Below are positions 44,328 to 55,957 of a stretch of DNA of 64,000 nt, piece after piece (positions within the stretch are counted from its first letter, which is position 1; the number at the start of each line of letters is the position of its first letter). The translations under genes and the position numbers were made by a program. Source of the DNA: Turbatrix aceti (lineage: Eukaryota > Nematoda > Chromadorea > Rhabditida > Panagrolaimidae); NCBI GenBank assembly GCA_963969345.1, contig OZ017766.1, positions 11,346,001-11,410,000 of the forward strand, in the 5' to 3' direction. The notes beneath the pieces were generated by a model. That model saw only the letters and a program-made list of their open reading frames with translations. It had not been told where the DNA came from and did no database searches.

Positions 44328-46393
44328 TCATCCAAAAAGAATCCAGATCAGGAAAAGCACCGACGACATCCACAGATAGCCCGGAGCACACGCATCTGAC
44401 TGTTTTTCATCACCATCCACCGGGGAGATCTCGTCAGGAACCATTACCCTCCCCTTTTGAAGTTGGTTGTAAAGTTCGTCAAAAGACAAAGCTGAAAAGA
44501 GTGTCACAAAACAAGATTAGACGCGGATCAACTCACTGAAGTTCAGTTCCTGTACAAAATAATTAATGTCATCCGTTTTTTTGTTGTAGTACTCGATCTT
44601 TTTTACGGATCCTTGTTTCGTGACACCGACGTAAAGGATTTCCTGGCCGGTGACTATGTAAACCGCAGAGTAGTACTTACTTGCCGTTGCGGGATTCACA
44701 TCGCAATACATGATAGTATCGCTCCCACAATGCGAACAGGGAAAGATCGGACTAGATACGTCGTTGTTAAGACTGACGAGTTCGGCTTCCTTCTTTTCCG
44801 TGTAAGCCAACAACCAGCGGACTGTGTGTGTGCCAAAGTCGCAGTTCACGGCTCTGTTCGAACGGCTTTGAACGTGCATGTATGCGCTGATACCATTATT
44901 TGTATTGATCAGTTGTGTAGAATTCTCAGTGTCGAAGTCAAAATCCACGCGAAAGACGCAGTTTCTAATAAAGCCCCCGACCACGAAAAAGTATACTAAA
45001 AACGGAAACAAAATAAATAGTCAATTTTTTTCAAATGTAGTCGCAACGTATTTATGTACCTTCAAAGGATATCGACGTTTCATTGTGTTCGAGCACTTTT
45101 GGAGCAGCTAACACGTTTGCTGATTCGTAGCCCCAATTACATTGCTGACTGTATTCGAGTGGTTCAAAGATCGTATAAGACTTCTCATTGTAGACAAAAT
45201 GAACGGTAAAGTCTTGCGACGGACCGTCAAACTTGTAGTGCAAGAAGAGCGGGTAATACGAGTCCGTACTGCTACTGTAGAGGAAAAACGGAATTTCTGT
45301 GTCTGAAGCGGACTCTAATTATTTGTGTCACCGATAGCGAATCAACATACAGTTCTTTTTTATCAGTGGACGGTTGTAGCTTTTTTGGTCCGTAGAAATG
45401 AGTTTTCCGTCTTTGATTTTTATGCCAGCGAACGATTGTTGAGATTTATCAGATATCTCAGTAGCAAATTTTTGGGGAACTAAAACGAAAAGCGTCCAAA
45501 TGAAAATGAAACAAAAAAACTTACAGGTAGCAGAAAAATTGCTTACATCGGCGTATCTTGCACAAGCAGTTACAATAGAATGTAACATAGGATACAAATT
45601 ATAATTACTATTGTCAACCATACATAAAATTGAGAATGGATTTTTCATATCTAATCCGACTTTAGTGTTTCCCGCCCAATAAAATAGTTCAGAATAATCT
45701 CTGTCAGGCTAAAACCCAGTTTAAAAACTTTAATGTAAAAAAAAATAAAAAGCTTACCATTGTCACTTTAGCAACATCTGTTTCCATGTTATATGATACA
45801 CGTCGTGAAAAAATAAAGGTAGAAAAAGGAAGTGATACGTAGTCGATTGTGAAAAAAGATGAGGTATTAAATTCTATAACATAGTATTTACCGACGTCGG
45901 TCGGATCTTTTTCACCTGGATTTTCCCTCGCATTTGTATAGTCTCCGATATCTCCTATATAGAATGACTGTGAAATCATCGTATCTAAAAAGGTTTACGC
46001 CTGCTGTATAGCAATTGTATTAACTTACAGTTTTTAATATCGAACTCAGTGACGTACATAATTTGCAAAATGTTATTATCGTCAACATAAAGACAAAAAA
46101 AACCAAAGTAGGGAGTGTCTGAGTGATCAAGGTTGAAGATAGTGTGACTCATGGAAGATTCTTGTTTTTTGCACCAGTTTTTGGGTCCGTGCGTATCCAG
46201 AACATGATCATACACGTAGATCGAGCAGTCATCCAAGAGCTCCATTTGGAACGCTTCTGAAAGAAACTAGCGTGAAAAGATAAAACAAAGTGAAAAACAA
46301 AGACTTACGGCCGTATACATCATTGAACCATTGCCCCTTGATAAGGGGCAAAGCGCCGAGGACAAGCTGTAGAGCAGCGAAGATGCCGCGCAT
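44328..46393 (-). CDS. Secreted, probably GPI-anchored protein of unknown function
   Basis: Eight exons join without a frame break: 46309-46393, 46029-46256, 45758-45984, 45525-45708, 45351-45479, 45060-45302, 44537-44995 and 44328-44491 (572 aa). The chosen ATG (46393) starts a signal peptide, MRGIFAALQLVLGALPLIKG; an in-frame ATG 24 bp upstream would add eight polar residues. The C-terminus ends in a short hydrophobic stretch (YLWMSSVLFLIWILFG) right at the stop after a polar segment with DGDEKQSDACAPG, the layout of a GPI-attachment signal. The body has scattered Cys (DCSIYVYD, FPCSHCGSD, MYCDVN) and Tyr-rich beta-like segments. I recognise no domain. It is separated from the galectin 3' end by about 1.2 kb on the opposite strand. 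Confidence 0.75.
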
Positions 46394-46514
46394 CGTCGGC
46401 GGGATAGAATCAGTCACGACTGGTTTATTTGCGTGGCTTACTTTACTTTATGTCATTGACATGTGAAAGTTTTGCATAAAATTTTTCCCATGAAATCGTT
46501 TCCATGAAATGAAT

Positions 46515-46898
46515 CAGAGATGACAGATCAGATCATTTGCTCATGATCTGATCTGGATTATCTGCGATCTGATCTGATATATTAGCAGTGATCTGATCTA
46601 GATTATCTGCGATCTGATCTGATCTGATCTGACTCGACCCAGCCCAAAATCTCGGAATTTAGGGTTCAGGTTCCCGAGAACACTGGTTTCGACGCGAAAA
46701 GTGAAAAATAATTTTTTTTGTTGAGAACTATCGTATTCTTCGAAAAACAAGCAATGCGGACGTGTTTGAAGTTGTAAAATTTTAGATTTCTAGTGATCTG
46801 ATCTGAATTATCTGTCATCTGATCTGGATTATCTGTGATCTATTCTGGATTATCTGTGATCTGATCTGAATTCCGAGTGATCTGATCTGCCATCTCTG
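46515..46898. mobile_element. hAT-type MITE rich in GATCTG repeats
   Basis: The inverted ends CAGAGATGACAGATCAGATC and GATCTGATCTGCCATCTCTG are flanked by the exact 8-bp repeat AAATGAAT (46507-46514 and 46899-46906). The subterminal regions are GATCTG arrays. The same right end followed by the same AAATGAAT reappears at 51554-51616, just after the N gap, showing that it belongs to the duplicated segment. Confidence 0.85.
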
Positions 46899-46919
46899 AA
46901 ATGAATCTGTATCTGAACA

Positions 46920-48290
46920 TGAAAAATTCCATCTTTCTCGTTTTTGATACATGTCCTCCTGTTTGGAAAATTTAGCCTTGTTTGCGAACGAATGCAAACA
47001 GATAAATTGTAGAAACATTTGTTCGCGAACGAATGCGAACAGGAAAAATGGAATCTATTCGCGAACGAACACGAACGTTCGCTCAACACTGATTCGAACG
47101 AACACAAACGGGATGGAAAAGAACGTTTGTGTTCGTTCAAGTTCGTTTATTTATTTATTTATACATGCAAAAGTATACATTAAATGTTTATTTATCCGAC
47201 TTTAGTGTTTTCCGTAGTCGGATAAATACGTGGTTTTTTTTTTGGAGATGGTAACATTGATGGGGGGGGGAAGTAGGGGGTTGAGATCAAGGGAGTAAGG
47301 AAAGGGAGAAAAAACAATAAGTGGAGGTGGTTGACAAGACTAAAGCTTTAGACCCGATACCTCTAACAAGGAAAGTGTCAGGGTTCATTTTGGAATTTCT
47401 TCACGAAACTTTGCCAAAAGTTTGATTTTACTATGAAAAATTTATACTGAAAAATTCAGTTGCACCGCTCATGATCTGATAAAGTTACGGTAGTCGGAAA
47501 TCACGTTTTTGCCATTTTTGACGATTTTTGGCACGTTCTAGATAAACAACTACGGCATTTTCAGAACCAAGTGGTGTATCAATCAACGTATTTTTTTATG
47601 GAGAATCAGTTAAAAATATAAGAATGTAGGGTTGTGACCTTGAAAAATGCCGAAACCAATGTTGGCATTGTGACCTCTTTTCGAATGCAAATTTCGGCAT
47701 TTTTTAAGGTGACAAACCTAAATTTTTATATTTTTATCTGATTCTCCATGCAAAACTACGTCGATTGATGCACCACTTGGTTCTGAAAATGCCGTTGTTT
47801 GTTAGCTAGAACGTGCCAAAAATCGTCAAAAATGGCAAAAACGTGATTTCCGACTACCGTAACTTTGTCAGATCATGAGCGGTGCAACTGAATTTTTCAG
47901 TTTAAACTTTTCATAGTAAAATCAAACTTTTAACCAAAAAATAGAGCAAAGTTTACGTATAAGCAAAATTTACGTTTTTATGCCCAACTTGGACAAAATT
48001 TTGTATAAAATATGCCAAAAATCTGTTCGTTGTTCGTTCGCGAACACTGACAAAAATGTTCGCGTTCGTTCGATTTCTCGAACAAAACTAACAAAATGTT
48101 CGTGTTCGTTTGAGAACAAAAAAAAACATCCCTTTTACAGACCCATCCAACAAATATAAATAAATACCTTTATTATCCTTTTTTTAAATAAAATAAAATA
48201 AATAAATAAATATAATTTCACAAATAAATTTTATCTGCTGAAAAAATCCAGAACGCCGTCAAGACAGAGAAGAAGATCCTTGTAACTCGC
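46920..48290. repeat. GTTCGCGAACGAAC repeats and a palindrome (unit 1)
   Basis: 46970-47150 is made of TTCGCGAACGAA-type short inverted repeats, which recur at 48020-48120. Between them, about 47413-47937 is a foldback with arms such as CCAAAAGTTTGATTTTACTA and its complement, centred near 47675. The unit is repeated at 54714-55957, where the palindrome lies at about 55115-55645. Confidence 0.7.
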
Positions 48291-50891
48291 TCAATACTCC
48301 CGAAACATGGTGATGAGCAGATGATGAACAGACGGAAAAGTCTGAACAAACTGGTCAATGTTTGCCCTGCCATAGGCCTTCTGAAGCTTTCGTGCAAAGT
48401 TGCCAATGTTGGCATCGTTGAGGGCGGCGTAGTGGGACAGAAAGCTATCCAGAATCTTGCAATCAATGAAATTGCTGCGAATAAGGATGAGCAAAGCTTC
48501 CTTGTTAAACTTTGTACCCTTTGCCGTTTCGATGATGACGTTGGTCGAAATCTCGCGAATCATATCGCACGGAATGTAATTTCTCAAAACCTCCAAAAAT
48601 CGGGCAAATGCCGAGCAGTAGTGGGATTTGTCCTGATGCGTGAGGCCCGGAGCATCGGCGAATCCACTCACAAACTGTGTGAGAGCTTTTTCGACAAATT
48701 TGAACGTCTTGGAGAGTTCTTCGTCGCCGGAGGGCGTGAGAAAGTGATTGATGAGGTTGCAGAGCTGGAGGAAGTTGTTAAAAACCTGTGGCTTCTGGTA
48801 GGCCACCAGGAGGGGCTGGAGGACGTCACGGGTGTAAAAGGCAAGCTGATTGATCAACTCGTTGTACTGGAGGATCGGCGAGGTGGGGGGCACCGGAGTG
48901 GGCGGACCACCGTGAGCAGGGACACGCGAATTCGTCAGGTTACGAATCTCAGAGCTCGTATTCATGACGGTCGGGTCAAAGTGATTCGAGAGTTTGCTAA
49001 AAAAAATTTATATTACCAAAATTGTCAAAAACTGTTGAAAAAATAATTTTTACAAAAAAAATATTTTTAAAAAACTAAAATTGATTTTTTAGGCGTGAAA
49101 ATTGAAAAAAAATGTCAATTTTCGGCAAAAAAGATAAATTCCCAGAATTTTAATACTTTCAACGACAAAATTCCAAACTAACAAAAAACAATTTCTACGG
49201 TAAATTTCGAAGGTATGGGCAAAAAATAGCGTATCGTTTTTTGACCATTTTTATTAAAAAAAATTTACAAAAATTATACCGCAAAAAAATTTATAAAATC
49301 GTACAAATGCAACTTTTACGGCATTTTTTACAAAAATGAAAAATGATCATTTTAGGCGAATTTAAAAAAAAACAAATAATGCGACTTTTAGGTGCCTGCT
49401 GCATAAAAATTATAAAGATAAAATGTTGAAAATACAATTTTACAAAAAATGGGTGGATTCAAAAAACGGTATTTTTAGCATGAAAATTACCGTTTTACGT
49501 TATATTTTTTTACAATCGACAAAAAAACGTTGAAAATGGTTGTTTTTTCTTGGGCAAACTTTTTGAAAAAAAAGGGTTTCACCACGAAAAATTTCTGATA
49601 TTTTTTTTCCATCAAAATTAAAAAAACGTTGAAAATCAAATTTTCATAGGTTAACGAGCACAAAAAAACAGATAGTTTTTTATAATACAAATTTCGAAAA
49701 ATAGCAAAAATGTATAAAAATAACTCACCGCCCTCTGTAGCGACGTTCCAGCTCTGAGGAGATAATCGGGTTTACGATAACCGTCCACCGCTTGGTAATC
49801 GACGCCGTGACAAACTCGAGGATCTTTTTGATATTGTCCATGAGCACGTAGCTGGCAAACGTCCCAACGTACTGCTTGTCAAAGTCAAACCCGTTATTCT
49901 TGAAATTTGCAAAGAGTTGCGCCCGAAATTCTTCGTCGAAAGCGAGACTCGTCGTCCAGTCTGCGAGTTTCTTGGCGACCGGCGTGATAAGCATGAGTTC
50001 GACTTCTCTGTGGTACTCAAACTCACTTTCATCGGTTTTGCGGTCACGAATGGTCTTGAGAAGCTGCGTGGCTTCCTGGGTCGCGTCCTGGAGCGCGTTT
50101 ACGATGATGTTGTCGATGGAAGCGAGGATGAGTCCTTTGAAGGTCTCTTTCGAGACGTAGGGCACGTTGTCGTCTACGTCAAGCACGAGTTCTGCAAAAA
50201 AATCCAAAATAACAAATTTTTTACGTAAAAAGTAAAAAAAAAGTTACGTTTTACGGGAGACGGCGAATACGGTAGAGAAGGAGTCGACGGAGGGCTCGCA
50301 AAGATTTCAGACGGCGTTTTCATGTGAAATTTGGGCTCGGCCATGCCGTTGTCGCCGCCGCCGTGCATCCCATGGTGCGAGGGTGGAGGAGGATGGGTGG
50401 GCACATTGAGGGGAGATTGGCGGTAGTCGCCATCGACTGAAAAGAAGAAAAAAAGTTTATTTTGACATAAAATTTCGGTATTTCCCCAAATTTTGACGGA
50501 AAATCGCAAATTTTAGTATCCGCCTAAAATTTAGAGTTTTCGGTGACTTTAGGCCTAAAATCTTGCATTTTCACAAAATTTGACGAGAAAAACGTTCATT
50601 TTAGGCCAAAAAAGTTTGGCCTAAAATTTGTTTTTTACTCACATTTAACGCAAAATTTTCCATAAATTCCGACTCACCGCAAGCATAGATCATGTCGAAG
50701 GGGTTGAATCCCAGCTGTTGTTCCCGGTTCATCGTAAAGGCATTCAGCGGAGGCGAGCAATCAAACTGCGAACGCGAATCCGAATAGATATCCGGAGTGA
50801 AGTTTCTCGGTTGATGGGAAAACTTGAACGCCGACATGTAACTCGGAGGAGGCGATGACATAGCTGACGACACTGGCGGATTTGTGGTCAT
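48291..50891 (-). CDS. NOT1-like protein resembling the CNOT9-binding/middle region (copy 1)
   Basis: Four exons mirror copy 2: 50678-50891, about 50248-50436, 49729-50191 and 48291 to about 48994, giving 523 aa. See copy 2 for domains. Compared with copy 2, I see few coding differences: several silent (for example AGA/CGA, AAT/AAC, GCG/GCC, CTC/CTT) and one replacing Pro by Ser in KLPNHFDP. Both frames are fully open. The gene is followed at its 5' side by an antisense FBPase exon fragment that runs into the assembly gap. It is either a true tandem paralogue or an allele. Confidence 0.6.
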
Positions 50892-51267
50892 TACCCTGGA
50901 AAAAAAAATAAACACAGGTGATTTTACAGGTTTTACGATCAATGATGGGGAAAAAATTTGGCAAAAACAACATTGTCATCATCACAATTTTACAGAACAG
51001 AAGAAAAAAAACAAAGAGAGTGAGCGTAACCCAGCCTGGCAAAAATGACCAAACAAGAAGAAAAAAAGTGAACGTTACTCACGATCGAAGTTGTGCGTAC
51101 GTTTTTCTTCTCTTTTGTTTTTTGATCGTAAACTTGGAGTAACAATTCATTCTTGCAACCTGCGAAGACTGATTACGTTCGTGAGCACGATTACGTTCTT
51201 TTTTCTTTCTGAGAAATTTTTTATTTTTTATAAAACTTTATAAAACTATTGTTTTTTTACCGGAAAA

Positions 51268-51353
51268 TGCGAACAGCTTATGACCGAATTGCAGGGCATC
51301 AGTGATCGAAATTGGTCCTTTGATCTCCTTTCTGAAGATGCCGAAGATCGTGC
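51268..51353 (-). pseudogene. FBPase exon fragment, cut by the assembly gap (unit 1)
   Basis: Identical in position and sequence to the start of the fragment at 58940-59114, but truncated by the run of N. It encodes part of [15 protein letters not shown] on the minus strand. Confidence 0.7.
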
Positions 51354-51553
51354 NNNNNNNNNNNNNNNNNNNNNNNNNNNNNNNNNNNNNNNNNNNNNNN
51401 NNNNNNNNNNNNNNNNNNNNNNNNNNNNNNNNNNNNNNNNNNNNNNNNNNNNNNNNNNNNNNNNNNNNNNNNNNNNNNNNNNNNNNNNNNNNNNNNNNNN
51501 NNNNNNNNNNNNNNNNNNNNNNNNNNNNNNNNNNNNNNNNNNNNNNNNNNNNN
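51354..51553. other. Assembly gap (200 N)
   Basis: Exactly 200 unknown bases, a round figure typical of a scaffold join of unknown size. It sits at the boundary between the two copies of the duplicated segment. Confidence 0.99.
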
Positions 51554-51688
51554 GATCTGATCTATGAGCTGATCTGATCCGAAAAGTGATCTGATCTGCC
51601 ATCTCTGAAATGAATCTGTATCTGAACATGAAAAATTCCATCTTTCTCGTTTTTGATACACGTTCTCCTGTTTGGAAAATTTAGCCTT

Positions 51689-54600
51689 CACTGAGAAAAA
51701 AATCATGCGTAAGAAAAATTTTGTCACGTTTTTGCAAGAAAAAATCGCACGAAAACGCAAGAATCACATTCTTGCTTATAATCGCAAGAAAAATCATGCG
51801 TTTTAGACCGGTTTGGCGCATGCTGTCTGGACTATCCTGCTTTCCATGGTCCCTCACTGGCTTTTTTTTGCGTTCAGCACGTGCCGCACTCATGACGAGA
51901 GATTTTCTCGTTGCCCGAGCACGCTGGTCGAATTAGTGGCAAAAAAAGGAATTTTGTGCCAAATTTAGAAATTTTTACTTTTTCAAGTTAGAATTGTAAT
52001 TAGGATAATATTTGAAGCATTTTGATGGGTGTTACAGAATTGTGGAACAATTTTTGATCAAAATCGAGTAGGGTTCGGAAGAAAAAATCCACGGATCTTC
52101 AAATTATAGATAGAAAGCTGAAAATTTCAGCGTAGACTAAAAACAAAATTTGCTTTCAAATGGCATACTCAGTTTTTTGATTGCGTGTCGATAAATGTTT
52201 GAAAAAACGGTTTTTTTCGGAAATTTGAAAAATTCGGAACTTTTTAGAACTTTGATCAAAAAATGAATATCCCTAATCGAAAGCGCGGAGTCTTTTTTAT
52301 CTAGAACCAAATTTTCAGATTTTTACCGTATGTCATGGGCATACGGTAACGATTCTCCCGAACCCTACTTGTTTAAGCGCCTGAGGCTATGAGGTAGAGC
52401 ACTGCACAACAAAGTGAGATAGAGCATCTTGTTAGAAATTTTTCGGCCTACAAAATGATGTTACTTTCGAATTCTTATCTATTTTTTCGGCTTCACCAGA
52501 TTAATTCGCGCAACATACACTCATTTTTGGTATCAATTTTCCGAAAATTGAAATCAAAAAAGTGGGGTATGGGGGAAAAATCGCCATAGGCTCAGTTGGA
52601 AAGCAATATTCCTGAAAATTTCAGTACCAGGGTATAAATGAATTCTCAGTTCAACGGTGATATCCATTTTATTCAATTTGGATCGAAAAGTTCCTAAAAT
52701 TTCAAATTTCCGAAAAAAAAGCAGTTTTCGGAACTTTTTCGAACATTTAGGAACAAAATAATTAAATTTTTTGAATTCTACAGGTTTTTTACGTCTCGGG
52801 TCGAAATTCATGCTATAACACCCCAAAACTCGCACGTCGGCAATTTTTCCCCCATACCCCACTTTTTTGATTTCAATTTTCGTAAAATTGATACCAAAAA
52901 TGAGTGTATGTTGCGCGAATTAATCTGGTGAAGCCGAAAAAATAGACAAAAATTCGAAAGTAACATCATTTTGTAGGCCGAAAAATTTCTAACAAGATGC
53001 TCTATCTCACTTTGTTGTGCAGTGCTCTACCTCATAGCCCCAGGCGCTTAAACAAGTAGGGTTCGGGAGAATCGTTACCGTATGCCCATGAGATACGGTA
53101 AAAATCTGAAAATTTGGTTCTAGATAAAAAAGACTCCGCGCTTTCGATTAGGGATATTCATTTTTTGATCAAAGTTCTAAAACGTTCCGAATTTTTCAAA
53201 TTTCCGAAAAAAACCGTATTTTCGAACATTTATCGAATCGATATAAAAAAACTGAGAAGGCCATTCGAACGAAAATTTTGTTTTTAGCCTGTACTGAAAT
53301 TTTCAGCTTTCTATCAATAATTTGAAGATCTGTGGATTTTTTCTTCCGAACCCTACTCGATTTTGATCAAAAATTGTCCGATTTTTTCAAGAAACGCACC
53401 AAAATGCTTGAAATATAATCACATTTACAAATCAAACACAAAAAAAGTAAAACAAATCGCAATTCGGCCCAAATTTTTTTTTTGCAATTAATTCGACCAG
53501 CGCTCTCGTTCAAAAGGGGGAGACACAGAGTTGTGCGACTTTTTCAATTTCGAGGAGTCTCAACGCGAATATTGCGATCGCTTTTGCAGCGAGCTCGTCA
53601 TTGTCGCAGACTTTGCTCTTTTTTTTGTTCGTGATATTTTTTGTCGATTGTTGTCATTGTTGTTTATTAGCGTGAATTGTTTTGCTTTTGTTTCAGATAA
53701 CTCCGGCGACACCCTCCGAGCGAAATGATGTACCTGTGGACACAACCTGTTAAAGTAGAAAAACATATCACACCCCTACTTCTAAACGACACAGGCGACG
53801 AGAACAAGACACCTCTCCCCCATCCAAATGGCAGATAACAACAACAAAGCAAGCTGTAACTCCATTCAACTGTGATACTGCTACCAACGTATGTTTTTGA
53901 GTTTTTCAAACATTTTTGGGCATCTTCCTGACTTTTTTTAAACCAACCAAGTTTTACCCTGATTTTTTACCCTTTTTCCGATTGTGCAATGAGTTTTTAC
54001 TATTTGCTAGGTAGAATTGCGCTGCGATAAATGGGATGCCGAAACTGGCTTCACAATCGCAAAAGGAGTAAAAAAAAGGCTGAAAGGCAGTTGGCAAGCA
54101 ATTTTGGGGAAGACATAAGTTTTAGGGTTTGATTTTTGTTCAGTAAGGCATGAAGGCTTTCAGATTACCTCAAGAAACCTGCAGACGAGCCCGATTTTGT
54201 ACCAGACGTAAGTTTTTTTGGAAGACTTGTGAACTGAGCTAACTGTTTGAAGTTTTTAGGCACAATCGACTGCGATCAGACGACACTATCCACCACCATT
54301 GTTTCCTGGTGCAAACGAAATGGTACCGCGGCAACATCAACCGCAACAGACTCCTTCATAAAAGATTGACGACTTCACAGCAGAACAAATGGTGACACAG
54401 CCACCCGAATTGTCGGTATCCATTGATTTATGCATTTGATATTTTTTATGACAGTATTGATTGTAATAAATATATGATAATGTATAGGGGGAAGGTCGAT
54501 TTTTAGGTAAAAAAACCCGAGGCACCCGCAAGGAAAATATTGGGGACGCTTTGCCAAGCAAAATTCGAGCTCTTTCTTGCGTCCAAAAACGCAAGATTTT

Positions 54601-54713
54601 TCTTGCGATTTCGGTCAATTTTTTGCAAGAATAGTTTGCGATTTTCTACGCCATCGCGCTCTTGCGATTTCGCATGATTTTTCTTGCGAAAACGTGACAT
54701 TTTTTTTTCAGTG
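51689..54713. mobile_element. 3-kb non-coding transposon with CACTGA ends, inserted in duplication unit 2
   Basis: The left end CACTGAGAAAAAAATCATGCG and right end (reverse complement) CACTGAAAAAAAAATGTCACG are inverted and share further TTGCAAGAAAAAT / CGCAAGAAAAAT subterminal repeats. Unit 1 has 33 bp of GTTCG repeat sequence here instead (between 46978 and 47012), so the insertion replaced a little DNA. Inside are a foldback (about 52050-53390), a member of the 14.6-kb repeat family reversed (53480-54150) and no transposase frame. It appears to be a composite of nested non-autonomous elements. Confidence 0.65.
52050..53390. repeat. Foldback inside the 3-kb element
   Basis: The arms AATCGAGTAGGGTTCGG (52060) and CCGAACCCTACTCGATT (53350) and everything between mirror each other around about 52715, including GATAGAGCATCTTGTTAGAA and its complement. 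No protein frame of note. Confidence 0.75.
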
Positions 54714-55957
54714 GAAACATTTGTTCGCGAACGAATACGAACAGGAAAAATGGAATCTATTCGCGAACGAACACAAACGTTCGCTCAACACTGATTCGAA
54801 CGAACACAAACGGGATGGAAAAAACCGTTTGTGTTCGTTCACGTTCGTTTATTTATTTATTTATACATGCAAAAGTATACATTAAATGTTTATTTATCCG
54901 ACTTTAGTGTTTTCCGTAGTCGGATAAATACGTGGTTTTTTTTTTGGAGATGGTAACATTGATGGGGGGGGGGGGAAGTAGGGGGTTGAGATTAAGGGAG
55001 TAAGGAAAGGGAGAAAAAACAATAAGTGGAGGTGGTTGACAAGACTAAAGCTTTAGACCCGATACCTCTAACAAGGAAAGTGTCAGGATTCATTTTGGAA
55101 TTTCTCCACGAAACTTTGCCAAAAGTTTGATTTTACTACTAAATATGAAAAGTTTATACTGAAAAATTTAGCTGCACCGCTCATGATCTGACAAAGTTAC
55201 GGTAGTCGGAAATCACGTTTTTGCCATTTTTGACGATTTTTGGCACGTTCTAGCTAAACAACTACGGCATATTCAGAACCAAGGGGTATATAAATCGACA
55301 TATTTTTTTATGGAGAATCAGTTAAAAATATAAGAATGTAGCGTTGTTACCTTGAAAAATGCCGAAACCAATGCTGCCATTGTGACCTATTTTCAAATGC
55401 AATTTTCGGCATTTTTTAAGGTGACAAACCTAAGTTTTTATATTTTTAACGGATTCTCCATGCAAAACTACGTCGATTGATGTACACCCTGATTTTGAAA
55501 ATAACGTTGTTTGTTAGCTAGAACGTGCCAAAAATCGTCAAAAATGGCAAAAACGTGATTTTCGACTACCGTAACTTTGTCAGATCATGAGCGGTGCCAC
55601 TGAATTTTTCAGTTTAAACTTTTCATAGTAAAATCAAACTTTTAACCAAAAAATAGAAAACGCATAGTACCAAAGTTTACGTTTTTATGCCCAATTTGGA
55701 CAAAATTTTGTATAAAATATGCCAAAAATCTGTTCGTTGTTCGTTCGCGAACACTGACAAAAACGTTCGTGTTCGTTTGAAAACAAAAAAAACATCTCTT
55801 TTGCAGACCCATCCAATAAATATAAATAAATACCTTTATTATCCTTTTTTTAAATAAAATAAAATAAAATAAATAAATATAATTTCACAAATAAATTTTA
55901 TCTGCTGAAAAAATCCAGAACGCCGTCAAGACAGAGAAGAAGATCCTTGTAACTCGC

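Noticed and set aside
48321..49046. 241-codon open frame on the plus strand, repeated at 55988-56713
   Set aside because: It is the exact antisense of the last exon of the NOT1-like gene, whose minus-strand reading joins three further exons in phase and shows silent-site divergence.
49772..50228. Plus-strand and alternative minus-strand frames over NOT1-like exon 3
   Set aside because: Shadows of the real exon; they do not connect to other exons and shift relative to silent changes between the copies.
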